A DNA stretch of 49,445 bases. Origin: an archaeon (GTDB lineage Archaea; Nanobdellota; Nanobdellia; Woesearchaeales; GW2011-AR9). Within the stretch, counting starts at the first letter, position 1; each line of letters opens with the position of its first letter. The DNA lies in contig JAHFQW010000011.1 of the NCBI GenBank assembly GCA_023259115.1, positions 1 to 49,445 of the forward strand, in the 5' to 3' direction. The notes below the pieces were generated by a model that saw only the letters and a list, made by a program, of their open reading frames with translations, was not told where the DNA came from and ran no database searches. The position numbers and the translations under genes are program-made. Of this stretch, positions 1 through 9,354 are shown piece by piece.

Positions 1-1
1 C

Positions 2-577
2 ATTTCAAAAAAAAAAGAAGTAGAGGAAGTACTCCAATCTTCTTGGATACACGACGAAGTCATTAAAGTTCAACCGCAAAAAAGTGATTTCCTCATTAAA
101 ACAAAATCAAAAAAATCATACCGTTGCAAAAACCTCATTCTTGCCACTCCTCCCCATATTTCCCAAAAAATAATCCATTTAAAACAACCAATTCGTGGCC
201 CTGTTAATGCCCATATGTTTCATATAAAAGGAGATTTACACGAAAAATTTTCTTCCGGTGAAGAGAATGTATTTTCAAATCATTCCTCTATTCTTGCCAT
301 TGCTCATCAAAATGATAATACCTCTCTTTTTTACTCTAAAATCAAAAATCCCTCATTGAGGGCTTATTTCAAAACACCTCGAATTCTTAAATACAAACAT
401 TGGAATCCTGCATTTAACATTGAAGGCAGCAATCTGTTAGAATTTCAACAAGCAACAAATCTCTATGTAATTGGCGATAACAATATCTGCGGTATTGAAG
501 ACGCATTTATTTATGGAGTCTATGCCGCCAACCATATTATAAAAAACAACTCATTTTCTCGTCGTCTCCCAACATAA
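2..577 (+). CDS. FAD-dependent amine-oxidase-like protein, C-terminal part
   Basis: The reading frame is open from base 2 to a stop at 575-577, so only the last 191 residues are present and the N-terminal dinucleotide-binding fold lies outside the window. The segment CKNLILATPPHISQKII matches the strand-turn of amine oxidase / protoporphyrinogen-oxidase-like flavoproteins (usually '..vIvAtPp..'). The end of the protein has YVIGDN, then GIEDAFIYGVYAANHI, the usual C-terminal FAD-contact motif (G-D ... G-x-x-E-A ... G ... A). Family knowledge suggests oxidation of an amine, a polyprenyl ring or a carotenoid-like substrate; the substrate cannot be told from this fragment. The next gene has its own promoter. 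Confidence 0.7.
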   Translation: MSKKKEVEEVLQSSWIHDEVIKVQPQKSDFLIKTKSKKSYRCKNLILATPPHISQKIIHLKQPIRGPVNAHMFHIKGDLHEKFSSGEENVFSNHSSILAIAHQNDNTSLFYSKIKNPSLRAYFKTPRILKYKHWNPAFNIEGSNLLEFQQATNLYVIGDNNICGIEDAFIYGVYAANHIIKNNSFSRRLPT

Positions 578-579
578 CC

Positions 580-587
580 TTTATAAA
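580..587 (+). promoter_or_regulatory. TATA box of the 609 gene
   Basis: TTTATAAA is centred 25 nt before the ATG at 609, the spacing that places the transcription start at the start codon. It supports a leaderless mRNA and the choice of this start. Confidence 0.6.
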
Positions 588-608
588 CCATCCAACTATC
601 CCACACCT

Positions 609-2729
609 ATGTACCAAAAGAGGTTGGATAGACGTATAAATAGACCTATTTCTGTTAGCTTCTTTGCTTTTGCCCGTATCTTTTTCCCTCTTTTTTCTCC
701 ACCCTTCCCTCAAAAAATCCATAAAAAAGCTCAAGTCACCATCTTCATCATTCTCGGCTTAGTCCTTCTCATCTCCGTTGCCTTAGTTCTTCTCCTGCAA
801 TCACAAATCATCTCATTTAAAACCGATGAAATCATTCCAACAGAAAAAGGCAAAGTCGAAGGCTACATCACTTCTTGCATTCAACAAGCCGGTGAAGACG
901 CGCTCTTCCAACTTGGCACCCAAGGGGGTTATATCCAACTTCCCACCCAGATCACAAATGATGCCCTGCAATATCTTCGTCTCTCTCCCAACAACGTCCT
1001 TCCGTATTGGGCGTATGGACCAACTACGAGAATTCCTCCCTTAACCGACATCAAAAAACAAATCGACCAATACATCGAAGCCCACACCAAATCCTGTCTG
1101 CTTGATTTACAGCCATTCCAACAAACCTATAATCTCGTTGAAAAAAGTCCTATCGCCTCCGACACCAACATAAACCAAGGCAACGTCCTCTTCAACGTCC
1201 ATTGGGACATCGAAGTGCAAACCAAAGCCGGCGAAAAAATTGCCGAAATCATTCAACACCAAGCCGAGTCTCCCATTAAACTCAAAAAAGCCTACGACAC
1301 CGCCGTACAAATAGTTCAAGCAGAAATGTCTTCATTGAAAATCGAAGACCTCACCCAAGATTTAATCGCGCTCGAACATCCCAAACTCCCCGTCAACGGA
1401 TTAGAATTAAGCTGCACAAAAAAAACATGGGATCCTCAAGTGGCAGAACAAACGCTCAAAGAACTCTTACATCTCAACTTGCGTGAACTGCGCATCAAAG
1501 GCACCGAATTCGTCGAATTTCCTGACACGCTGCCCTATTATCAAAACCACTATGTTTGGAATATTGGCGACACTTTTGAACAATCAAAAATCAATGTCGC
1601 ATTTAATTTTGATGATAGCTACCCTTTCAACTTTGCCATCACTCCTCTCGCAGGCGGAAAAATGCAAAGCTCCCAATTGGGTGGCAGCCAATATCTCTCT
1701 CTACTATGTATTCAGCAATGGAAATTCACCTACGACGTCGTCTATCCCGTATCCGTTCGTATAAAAGACGAAACCACCGGCTACAATTTCAACATCGCCT
1801 TCACCGTTCATCTCCTGCGTAACATTCCCAATCGCGGTGAAATCTCAACCACTCCTAGCCTTCATGTAGATACAATTACTGATGAAAATTACTGTAACAC
1901 CAGAACCATTCCTATGTCCATTAAAACATATGAACTCATCGACAACAACCAAGGGGTCTATGAACGTCAAGATCTTGACAACGTCAATATCACATTTACC
2001 TGTATTCGCTACAATTGTCACATCGGCAAAACATCCTATGACCCCGTTCTCAACTACGCCGGCTTCACCACAAACTATCCTTACTGTCCCGGCGGCATTT
2101 TGCGCGCCACCAAACCAGGGTATAAAGAATCCTGGCAGCGTACCGTCACAACCGCGGGAAAATCTGTTGAACTCAATCTCGCTCCTCTCTATGATTTTCC
2201 TCTGCAAAAAATCAAAATACTCAAACACGAATTAATCAACAATCAACTTGGTCCCGCCAAAGAACTATCCCCCAAAGACACTGCATTAATCAAACTAACT
2301 TACCGAACCACTCCTCTCAATACATCCATTGCACCCGCACTACCCCCCACGACCCCCTCCGTCTCTTCTACCTCCTCACCAACCAATTCTCAAAATTCTC
2401 TCCTCCCCTCCTCCGCAGACCAACCATTTCATGAAATCAACCTCGTGAAAACTGGTACTCCTGATGAACAACTAGAACAACAACAATCACTCCAGTTTCT
2501 CGCCAAAGCCGATTTCACCTATGACCTTGAAATCGATTTGTTCAATCAAGAAAACTTTATCGGTGGGTATAAAAAATCTTGGACCCCGTCATGGGATCAA
2601 CTCTCTTCCGCTAACCAAATCACTCTTCACCTCATCACCAAAGAAAAAGCCAGTGAGCAAGAATTATACGATCTGCTCCTCAATTTAGACAAAAATAGTC
2701 TCATTGTTCCGCAACCTGAGATAAAATAA
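609..2729 (+). CDS. Large exported protein with pilin-type (class III-like) leader
   Basis: This 706-residue protein has a basic stretch (K39-K40) followed by A41-QVTIFIILG and a hydrophobic helix to about residue 64. That resembles an archaeal class III (type IV prepilin-like) leader cut before Q42, with the helix holding the protein in the membrane or in a filament. An extra hydrophobic stretch at residues 15-32 is unusual. The long ectodomain matches no family I recognise. Near residues 575-605 there is a Pro/Ser/Thr-rich spacer typical of surface proteins. It is the first gene of a co-directional series of exported proteins reaching 12851. The start rests on the TATA box at 580-587. Function unknown; a structural or assembly role at the envelope is inference. 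Confidence 0.75.
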   Translation: MYQKRLDRRINRPISVSFFAFARIFFPLFSPPFPQKIHKKAQVTIFIILGLVLLISVALVLLLQSQIISFKTDEIIPTEKGKVEGYITSCIQQAGEDALFQLGTQGGYIQLPTQITNDALQYLRLSPNNVLPYWAYGPTTRIPPLTDIKKQIDQYIEAHTKSCLLDLQPFQQTYNLVEKSPIASDTNINQGNVLFNVHWDIEVQTKAGEKIAEIIQHQAESPIKLKKAYDTAVQIVQAEMSSLKIEDLTQDLIALEHPKLPVNGLELSCTKKTWDPQVAEQTLKELLHLNLRELRIKGTEFVEFPDTLPYYQNHYVWNIGDTFEQSKINVAFNFDDSYPFNFAITPLAGGKMQSSQLGGSQYLSLLCIQQWKFTYDVVYPVSVRIKDETTGYNFNIAFTVHLLRNIPNRGEISTTPSLHVDTITDENYCNTRTIPMSIKTYELIDNNQGVYERQDLDNVNITFTCIRYNCHIGKTSYDPVLNYAGFTTNYPYCPGGILRATKPGYKESWQRTVTTAGKSVELNLAPLYDFPLQKIKILKHELINNQLGPAKELSPKDTALIKLTYRTTPLNTSIAPALPPTTPSVSSTSSPTNSQNSLLPSSADQPFHEINLVKTGTPDEQLEQQQSLQFLAKADFTYDLEIDLFNQENFIGGYKKSWTPSWDQLSSANQITLHLITKEKASEQELYDLLLNLDKNSLIVPQPEIK

Positions 2730-2769
2730 ATAATCCTAAAGATAATAACTAAGAATAATAACTAAAAAA

Positions 2770-5700
2770 ATGATCAAACACAAACAAGAAACAAATACAC
2801 TCATCCATAAACTGTTCGCCCTTCTAGTCCTCGCTCTCTTCATAAATCTCCCTCTCGTCTCGGCGGTAGAAATCTCAAGCGTTCAAGCTATTGACATCAC
2901 AACTAATAGCGCCACCATCAAATGGGCCACAAGCGAACCCGCTGACTCTTTTGTTCATTATGGCAAAGATAAAATTACTCTGCAAACTCTCGGTGATGCC
3001 AACTCCCTAGTCAACCACACATTTCCTCTCACCAATCTCAACGAAAACACTCAATATTATTACAGCGTTGAGAGTAATAATCTCATAGATGACAACAAAG
3101 CATCACTGTATTCATTTCAAACTCTCCCCCCTGACCTCACCCCCCCTGCATTATCCATCACCGCACCTTCATTCATCGCCGGAACCAAACTGGATATAAC
3201 CGGTACAACTGAACCCGGTGCCAAACTCACTCTATTTGTAAACAATATTCTCATTGACACAAAACTCACTCTTGCTATTATCCCAAACGCTGCCTCTTCA
3301 TCCCCTGCAACAGTTCCCTTCACATTTACCAATATCCAACTGCAGCCAAACCAACCAAACAACCTCACAGTTGACGCCGTAGATAAAGCCGGCAATAAAG
3401 CAACCTGGGAAAACACCATTACCACCGACAACAAAAAACCAGAACTCTCTCTCCCTCCCATCCCTGCCACTCTTCCTTCAACCTCGTATCAACTCAATGG
3501 CACCATCTCCGAAAATAGCACCTATGAAATCATCATCAACAATAAATCAACCAACAAAGCTCAAGGCCAAATTATTTTCCAAACCCTCGAATTAAAAGAA
3601 GGTGATAATACCATTCTCATCACTGCCACCGATCAAGCCGGCTGGACCACCGAAAAAACTTTTTCTACCAACGTGTTAGGTCATGAACCAATTGTTAAAT
3701 TTTCCATTGAGAAAGGCAATAATTATTTTGAAGGCTCAGGCCGTACCACCTCTGATATCTCTGGTACAACTTCACCTAAAACTAAAGTATATCTCTTTAT
3801 CTACACGCCTCTTGGCTACGAATTCACGCCCAAATTTGATGAAGCATGGGAACAAACCACTTCCAATGAAAAAGGTGAATTTACATTTAAAGAGGTTGAT
3901 GTTGCCGGGAGTAAATTAAGTCTGGTCAAATTAACTCCCAAACAAACCCCTCCTGGCTTAGAAAAATTCGTCATCATGCCCATTGATCAAGCCGCTGCAT
4001 CTCAACAGATGCTAAAATACGTCTATGTTATCGCAGAAGATCCTTTGGGTAGAAGAAGCGATCCTCGTCAAGCCACTGCCACCCTCACCATCAACAAATG
4101 CTCGTCTGTGAGTAACGACTTCTCCATCTTCTCGCTGCCCCAATTCCAAGCGCCTCTACGCTTAAATCCCAATTTACTCGACCAAGGTCGCGAAGTCATC
4201 ACCGCTGTGTTCAATATAAGTTATCGTGGTCAAGGATTAGCTGCCCTCACCACCGGTTCAAATGCTCCGTATCAAATCAACAACGTGCAATTTGAAAAAG
4301 CCTGTACTCAAGGCATGCTCCAAGATCCCCAATTCAAATTAGCCTGTAACATGATACCCGCAAATACTCGGCAAAAAACACCTAACGGTGATAAAACCTC
4401 CTGGTACGTCGTCTACAATCTCAACAGCGCCGAAAAACTCAGCGAAAAAAAAGACAGTTACTGGAACGAATTCAAGAAACGTCAAATTGTCTTCCCCATG
4501 AAAATTCGTGTTGACTATCAGGACCGCACTCTCAATGGTCAACTCTCCGAACCTAAAACTCAAATATTCTGCACTGACCTAGGCTACTACGTTGACATTC
4601 CTATTGATAGTAAAGATATGATTCCCGACACTCTTGCCGATGCCACAATTGATTCCACAAATTTTGTCATGCGTCAGATCGATAACATCATGCCCTATCT
4701 CGAAACATCCATAAAGATTTTTGGTGTCAGCTGTATTGGCTCATTCCTAGGCCGAACCGCCATTCGCTGGGCAAGATTATTTACTTCAAAAAGTGAATTT
4801 GTTTTAGATAAAATAAATTCTAAGAGTAGTAATGGAGATGGCGATAATAAAAAAGATGAAGACAAATCCTGTCCTTCTCCTCTTGAACAGAATAAATTAC
4901 TTTTAGAAAGCACCATTGATGAATGGACAAAACTCTCAACCACTGAACAAAATACTATTGTAGAGAAATACGGTTCCGATTGGGCAAACAAAAAACTCTC
5001 CCTAGATCAACGATGTCCTAAAACCGCATCCTTATGGAGTGCCGAATCAAAATTAGACACACTCTACAAATGGAGTTGTGATCGTGTCTTTTGCCGTGGT
5101 GTTCCTGCTAGATGGACTGCATCTAAAGAAAAATTAGATGTAGATAAAGTGGTGCTCGCACAACAACAATGCGCCGCCTCAGGCAGTGGTGTGCCATTGC
5201 AATTAATGGAAAATTGCCAAGATCTCATTAAACAAGACGCTACCGGAAACACCATCGCCGCTGCCATGGTAAAAAAAGGCTCATTTAACTGTTATCGCGC
5301 CAATGATAAATTATATGTCATTGACACAACCACTCCTCCCAAAGAAAATATCGTTAAGTTACAATTAGTAAAAGAGTATGGTTTAACTGTGCAAGAATAT
5401 TTACAAAAATATGCCGGCGAAACCAATCTTTTTGCTTATCGTACACCTGGTTCCGAAAACTTTATTGTAGGCAAAGATCAAAGTTGTATAGATGTCTGTA
5501 AAAATCCGAAACGTACTGGTTACAAAGCAGATATCATCAATGGTGTTAGGAATAACTATCTCCCTGCTGGTTCAACTACTGCTCTCTCAGACCAAGCTCA
5601 CGGTTGCTACAAAGAAGCAATTGATCCTGCAACAGGCACCATTCAACTTCAAGATGGAAAAGACCAACTTCTCAAAGGCCAAGGTTACTCCGCCGGTTAT

Positions 5701-8700
5701 ACCACTGACTGTTTCATAGACGAAAATGCAAAAGGCGAACCAGTAGGTACCAATTCCGATAAACGCACAACCGGTCTACTTCAATGTGTCTGTATCCCAA
5801 CCAACCAACCAACTATTCCCACTTTTGGCGCTCGTAGTGCAGGTAAAGAAGATACCACAAATCCAGATAACGCTGAAGATTGGAATTATCAACAAAACCA
5901 ACTCTTCCGTGAATCTCATGGTGTGTTTGGAACGTATTATCCCGAATGGCGATATTATTCCAGTCGTGACTTTTCTCAAGCATTTGGTGCAAATTACCTC
6001 ACTGATTATCTGCGCTCCGGCAAAGAACAATTTCCTCAAGTCAATCCCAAAACACAATACCTTGGTGCCATTCAAACCGCTTGTCTGAGCACAACCAGAG
6101 CAAACCTCTTAATGCTGCGCAGCATTCTGCAAGGCCTCAACAACTGTATGGTTGAAGCAAAAAAAACCGGTTTGCGCGACGCAGGAGTCTGTAAAACCTA
6201 CTTCTCTCAGCACGTATGTGGCTTATTATACAAGAGCATTGCCGCATTAAATGACGGCTGTACAACATACAATTTTGATGACGTTGTCAAGGGTGACACC
6301 GTTGGTGGTATTAGCGAAGTCTTCTCCGCTGGATTCAAATCAATCCCTGAAGCCATGTCCTCATCCATTTCTGATATTAAATCAGATTACGGCAACGCCA
6401 AATTAAATGAATACTTTGCCACCGGAACACAAGGCTTTGCCCAATCATTATGTATGGCCGCGTTTGGCTTTGATTGGCCTATGGGCATGGATTTCATAAC
6501 CGATGCCGCCTACTCCGTCTCAACTAAAACAACTACTCTAGTCACTCCCGCCAGTCGTGAACTCTCCACCTACGATCCCACCACGGGCAACGCTGTTTAT
6601 AATTACGAAATTGGCGCATTAATTTTCCCTGGCTGTAAAGTGCGCACCGCCGATGTCTCACTCAAATGTGTAGGCGTTGAAGATCTCGGTAAACCCGGCG
6701 TTGATTGTGGCAGCCAAGGCTGTGACTGTGTCCAGGCAACCCAAACCACACCATTTGAAACAGAAAAAACAAAAGCACTTGATCAGGGACGTAAATTCAA
6801 TCTCCCTCGCGGGCAGATGGTGGATATGAAATTACCTTCACCTCAAAAAGTGACCTCCCATTATCGTTATGATCACGTTGTTGTGGATTTAACCGTTGAT
6901 CGTTTTGAAGACGCCGCCAATTGTTTTGATACAGAATACCTCCCCAAAAACGGTAACACCGTACGATTTTATTTTCCTATTCGTGATGTTTCACCCCCTG
7001 GCGAAATTGCCTGTCAAGTTGATCTACCCACGGGTCGTTATATCTGTCCTGAACTCTTCGCGTTATTTGGTGGCGGTGCCAATGCCTATCTGGAAGACCC
7101 CTACACCAGCTGCTTTGACAAAACAACAAGCACATGGGTATCTTGTGACACACCTAATCTCTTCCTCAAAGATGATACAATTAGAATTAAAAATCATCTT
7201 CTGTTAGATGGCGGAAAATATTGTTTGAAAACAACCGTCACAGGACTAAGCACAAATATTCAAGAATATCCCCTTCGTCCTCTCTCTGAAAAGATTACCG
7301 GTTCCATCACTCCTGAAATGAACTTAGGCACAGTTACCCCTCAATTATTTTCTGGCAGCACCAGCAATCTCGAACTTCAAACCGGCAGCGATCCCGGTTG
7401 TGCTCAGCCGCAAATAGATACATTTGGCAAAGCGATTAATGCCCAAAACTATCGTTTCCTCTACCAAATCAATTCCGCAGGAGAATATCATATAACCATA
7501 GATAACGGTGTCAATGTTCTTTTGCCATATAAAATAGAAAACAACATCTTAAAAGACCAAGCAGGCAAAGATTTCATCAAACCTGATGATCTCCTCAAAG
7601 TCAAATTTGATTTCAATGGCGTACAAGCACATAATTTAGTTGGTCCAGCCAAACCCACTATCGTAACTTCCACCCCTTCTGGTTCCTGCACATATCATGT
7701 CACGGCAGGAATTTCTGGAGCACAAGGTATAGACAAAAAAGCTATCAGTGTCACAACTGAACTAATGTATCCCGATAACACCGGCGGCTGTGACAACGCA
7801 TTCCAACTCGTCAAAGCTCCTTCCGCCTACGGGAAAAACAAACACACTCAAAATATTATCATTCAATTACAGCCCCAAGCCGCCCAAGCCATTAAAACCT
7901 TACACGACGAATTCATGGCGGGCAATTGTGGTTATGTCAAATCTGTCACACAATCCGTTATCGATCGTAAAAAAAGCGATCTCGAAGACGCTCAAGCATT
8001 ATATTATTCAATAGCCTGTAACATCATCCAACACCAACAGCAATGGAATCAACCTCCTGCAAAGGATAACACCTGTCAACTGCTCAAAATATTCTTTGAT
8101 AGAACATATTTTACAGGTGAGACTACTTCACCCTATTCTTCTCTCATCACAAATACTGCTGAATATCAAAAGATATACGTTTACTTAACCGAAGTCAAAA
8201 ATAAAGCAGGTTGTACTGGAATAAACGGTGGTGGCTCTACCACTCCAAACACCAACACTAATTGTGGCACAAATAACGTTCGAACTGATTTTGCTCAACC
8301 CTCAAACTGGAATCAATATACTTGTCGAGAACCACAAGGCTTTGAAACTTGTTATTCCAAAAATCAGTATGACAATGCAAACATCAATTTACCTACAGGC
8401 ATGCAGCATGGCTGTCCTGGAACACAAAAATGCTGCCATTCCACCTCTGGTTCTGGTGGTAGTGGTGGCGGCTCATCAGGAAGCGGAAAGTTATGTGGTG
8501 ATTCTAAAGCCCTCTTCAAATTTTCAATTAAACCTTTAAATAACGATGATACACCTGTAGCTGATACTTGGAAACCAACTTCTTGGTCTAGCTACATCTG
8601 TAAACCTTCCACCGGTCAACCACAATTAACGCAACCAGCACCTGGCGGCAAACTCTATGCTAGAGATTTAGAAAAAGTGTGCTGGGATTACTCTAAATAT

Positions 8701-8778
8701 TCCAATGCCCAAACAACTGACATTTGTCCTTCTGCAGATCCCACAACCTACCAACTCTGCTGTCCCCCTTCCTCATAA
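2770..8778 (+). CDS. Giant secreted protein with FN3, Ig-like and Cys-rich modules
   Basis: This 2002-residue protein has a signal peptide (hydrophobic core about 14-32, cut near A32/A33). A fibronectin-III-like domain follows (about 34-117, with TTNSATIKWAT and NTQYYYSVES), then two Ig-like domains (about 120-310; each ends in a 'D.AGn...' turn). Residues about 310-1800 are long unassigned segments with many cysteines. At the C-terminus two similar Cys modules (C1832 to C1888-C1889, and C1909 to C1997-C1998), each ending in adjacent cysteines, are joined by a Gly/Ser linker (about 1890-1907). No catalytic motif was recognised. The size, repeats and disulphide potential fit a surface adhesin or a scaffold for the enzymes encoded downstream; that role is inferred. 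It starts 40 nt after the 609 gene, probably in one transcript. Confidence 0.8.
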   Translation: MIKHKQETNTLIHKLFALLVLALFINLPLVSAVEISSVQAIDITTNSATIKWATSEPADSFVHYGKDKITLQTLGDANSLVNHTFPLTNLNENTQYYYSVESNNLIDDNKASLYSFQTLPPDLTPPALSITAPSFIAGTKLDITGTTEPGAKLTLFVNNILIDTKLTLAIIPNAASSSPATVPFTFTNIQLQPNQPNNLTVDAVDKAGNKATWENTITTDNKKPELSLPPIPATLPSTSYQLNGTISENSTYEIIINNKSTNKAQGQIIFQTLELKEGDNTILITATDQAGWTTEKTFSTNVLGHEPIVKFSIEKGNNYFEGSGRTTSDISGTTSPKTKVYLFIYTPLGYEFTPKFDEAWEQTTSNEKGEFTFKEVDVAGSKLSLVKLTPKQTPPGLEKFVIMPIDQAAASQQMLKYVYVIAEDPLGRRSDPRQATATLTINKCSSVSNDFSIFSLPQFQAPLRLNPNLLDQGREVITAVFNISYRGQGLAALTTGSNAPYQINNVQFEKACTQGMLQDPQFKLACNMIPANTRQKTPNGDKTSWYVVYNLNSAEKLSEKKDSYWNEFKKRQIVFPMKIRVDYQDRTLNGQLSEPKTQIFCTDLGYYVDIPIDSKDMIPDTLADATIDSTNFVMRQIDNIMPYLETSIKIFGVSCIGSFLGRTAIRWARLFTSKSEFVLDKINSKSSNGDGDNKKDEDKSCPSPLEQNKLLLESTIDEWTKLSTTEQNTIVEKYGSDWANKKLSLDQRCPKTASLWSAESKLDTLYKWSCDRVFCRGVPARWTASKEKLDVDKVVLAQQQCAASGSGVPLQLMENCQDLIKQDATGNTIAAAMVKKGSFNCYRANDKLYVIDTTTPPKENIVKLQLVKEYGLTVQEYLQKYAGETNLFAYRTPGSENFIVGKDQSCIDVCKNPKRTGYKADIINGVRNNYLPAGSTTALSDQAHGCYKEAIDPATGTIQLQDGKDQLLKGQGYSAGYTTDCFIDENAKGEPVGTNSDKRTTGLLQCVCIPTNQPTIPTFGARSAGKEDTTNPDNAEDWNYQQNQLFRESHGVFGTYYPEWRYYSSRDFSQAFGANYLTDYLRSGKEQFPQVNPKTQYLGAIQTACLSTTRANLLMLRSILQGLNNCMVEAKKTGLRDAGVCKTYFSQHVCGLLYKSIAALNDGCTTYNFDDVVKGDTVGGISEVFSAGFKSIPEAMSSSISDIKSDYGNAKLNEYFATGTQGFAQSLCMAAFGFDWPMGMDFITDAAYSVSTKTTTLVTPASRELSTYDPTTGNAVYNYEIGALIFPGCKVRTADVSLKCVGVEDLGKPGVDCGSQGCDCVQATQTTPFETEKTKALDQGRKFNLPRGQMVDMKLPSPQKVTSHYRYDHVVVDLTVDRFEDAANCFDTEYLPKNGNTVRFYFPIRDVSPPGEIACQVDLPTGRYICPELFALFGGGANAYLEDPYTSCFDKTTSTWVSCDTPNLFLKDDTIRIKNHLLLDGGKYCLKTTVTGLSTNIQEYPLRPLSEKITGSITPEMNLGTVTPQLFSGSTSNLELQTGSDPGCAQPQIDTFGKAINAQNYRFLYQINSAGEYHITIDNGVNVLLPYKIENNILKDQAGKDFIKPDDLLKVKFDFNGVQAHNLVGPAKPTIVTSTPSGSCTYHVTAGISGAQGIDKKAISVTTELMYPDNTGGCDNAFQLVKAPSAYGKNKHTQNIIIQLQPQAAQAIKTLHDEFMAGNCGYVKSVTQSVIDRKKSDLEDAQALYYSIACNIIQHQQQWNQPPAKDNTCQLLKIFFDRTYFTGETTSPYSSLITNTAEYQKIYVYLTEVKNKAGCTGINGGGSTTPNTNTNCGTNNVRTDFAQPSNWNQYTCREPQGFETCYSKNQYDNANINLPTGMQHGCPGTQKCCHSTSGSGGSGGGSSGSGKLCGDSKALFKFSIKPLNNDDTPVADTWKPTSWSSYICKPSTGQPQLTQPAPGGKLYARDLEKVCWDYSKYSNAQTTDICPSADPTTYQLCCPPSS

Positions 8779-8796
8779 TCAAAAAGTGCATTTAAC

Positions 8797-9348
8797 ATGA
8801 ACAAAAAAGCCTCCGCCATAGTGGAAATATTCATAATCCTCGTAGTTATAGTTCTCACAAGTGCCCTCGTTCTCTTCCTGGTCAAAACAGGCATTCTCAC
8901 CATTAAAAATCAAGCCAATCAACCGCCCATTCTCAACACCGAATTCATTCCCTATGCCCGAGAAGGAACTCTCACCATAAGTGAATTTGCCTTTTGTTCT
9001 TATGCCAACGAACAATACCAATGTCTTGATCCAAAGAATCATTTTACCATAGGTGAAGACGCCTATTTTCGTTACATCATTAAAACCACCCCTTACAATG
9101 GTGACATCCTTCTCATTGAAAATTATCGTATCCTCTCCTCTACTGGTAAAGTTATGCTCGACATCGATAAAAAAAACAACTATCATTATGATATAATCTC
9201 CCAAGAACCAACCGAATCCATTTCATTCAAAGACTATTTCACCATTGGCAAAGGTATTCCCTCTGGCACATACAGTATAGAACTCCTCATTGAAAATCCT
9301 CTCCTCAACAAAAAAACAACCCTAACCCAAACATTTGTGGTAGAATAA
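8797..9348 (+). CDS. Small type IV pilin-like protein
   Basis: This 183-residue protein begins MNKKASAIVEIFIILVV. That is a textbook prepilin leader: a short basic n-region, a cut after A5, and glutamate at position +5 of the mature chain (E10), followed by a hydrophobic helix to about residue 29. Family knowledge says such leaders are cut by a PibD/PilD-like peptidase and that the helix packs into a filament core. The ectodomain (residues 35-183) looks beta-rich and contains C67-type isolated cysteines, but I do not recognise it. It lies 18 nt after the giant protein gene and 6 nt before the SGNH/transglycosylase gene, so it is almost surely co-transcribed with both. A pilus or anchor subunit for the exported enzymes is the simplest inference. 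Confidence 0.75.
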   Translation: MNKKASAIVEIFIILVVIVLTSALVLFLVKTGILTIKNQANQPPILNTEFIPYAREGTLTISEFAFCSYANEQYQCLDPKNHFTIGEDAYFRYIIKTTPYNGDILLIENYRILSSTGKVMLDIDKKNNYHYDIISQEPTESISFKDYFTIGKGIPSGTYSIELLIENPLLNKKTTLTQTFVVE

Positions 9349-9354
9349 ACCCTC

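Noticed and set aside
8779-9204. 141-codon open frame on the minus strand
   Set aside because: It lies wholly opposite the pilin-like gene, has no promoter or ribosome-binding site, and its Phe/Glu/Tyr-rich sequence is what the reverse frame of that gene would give.
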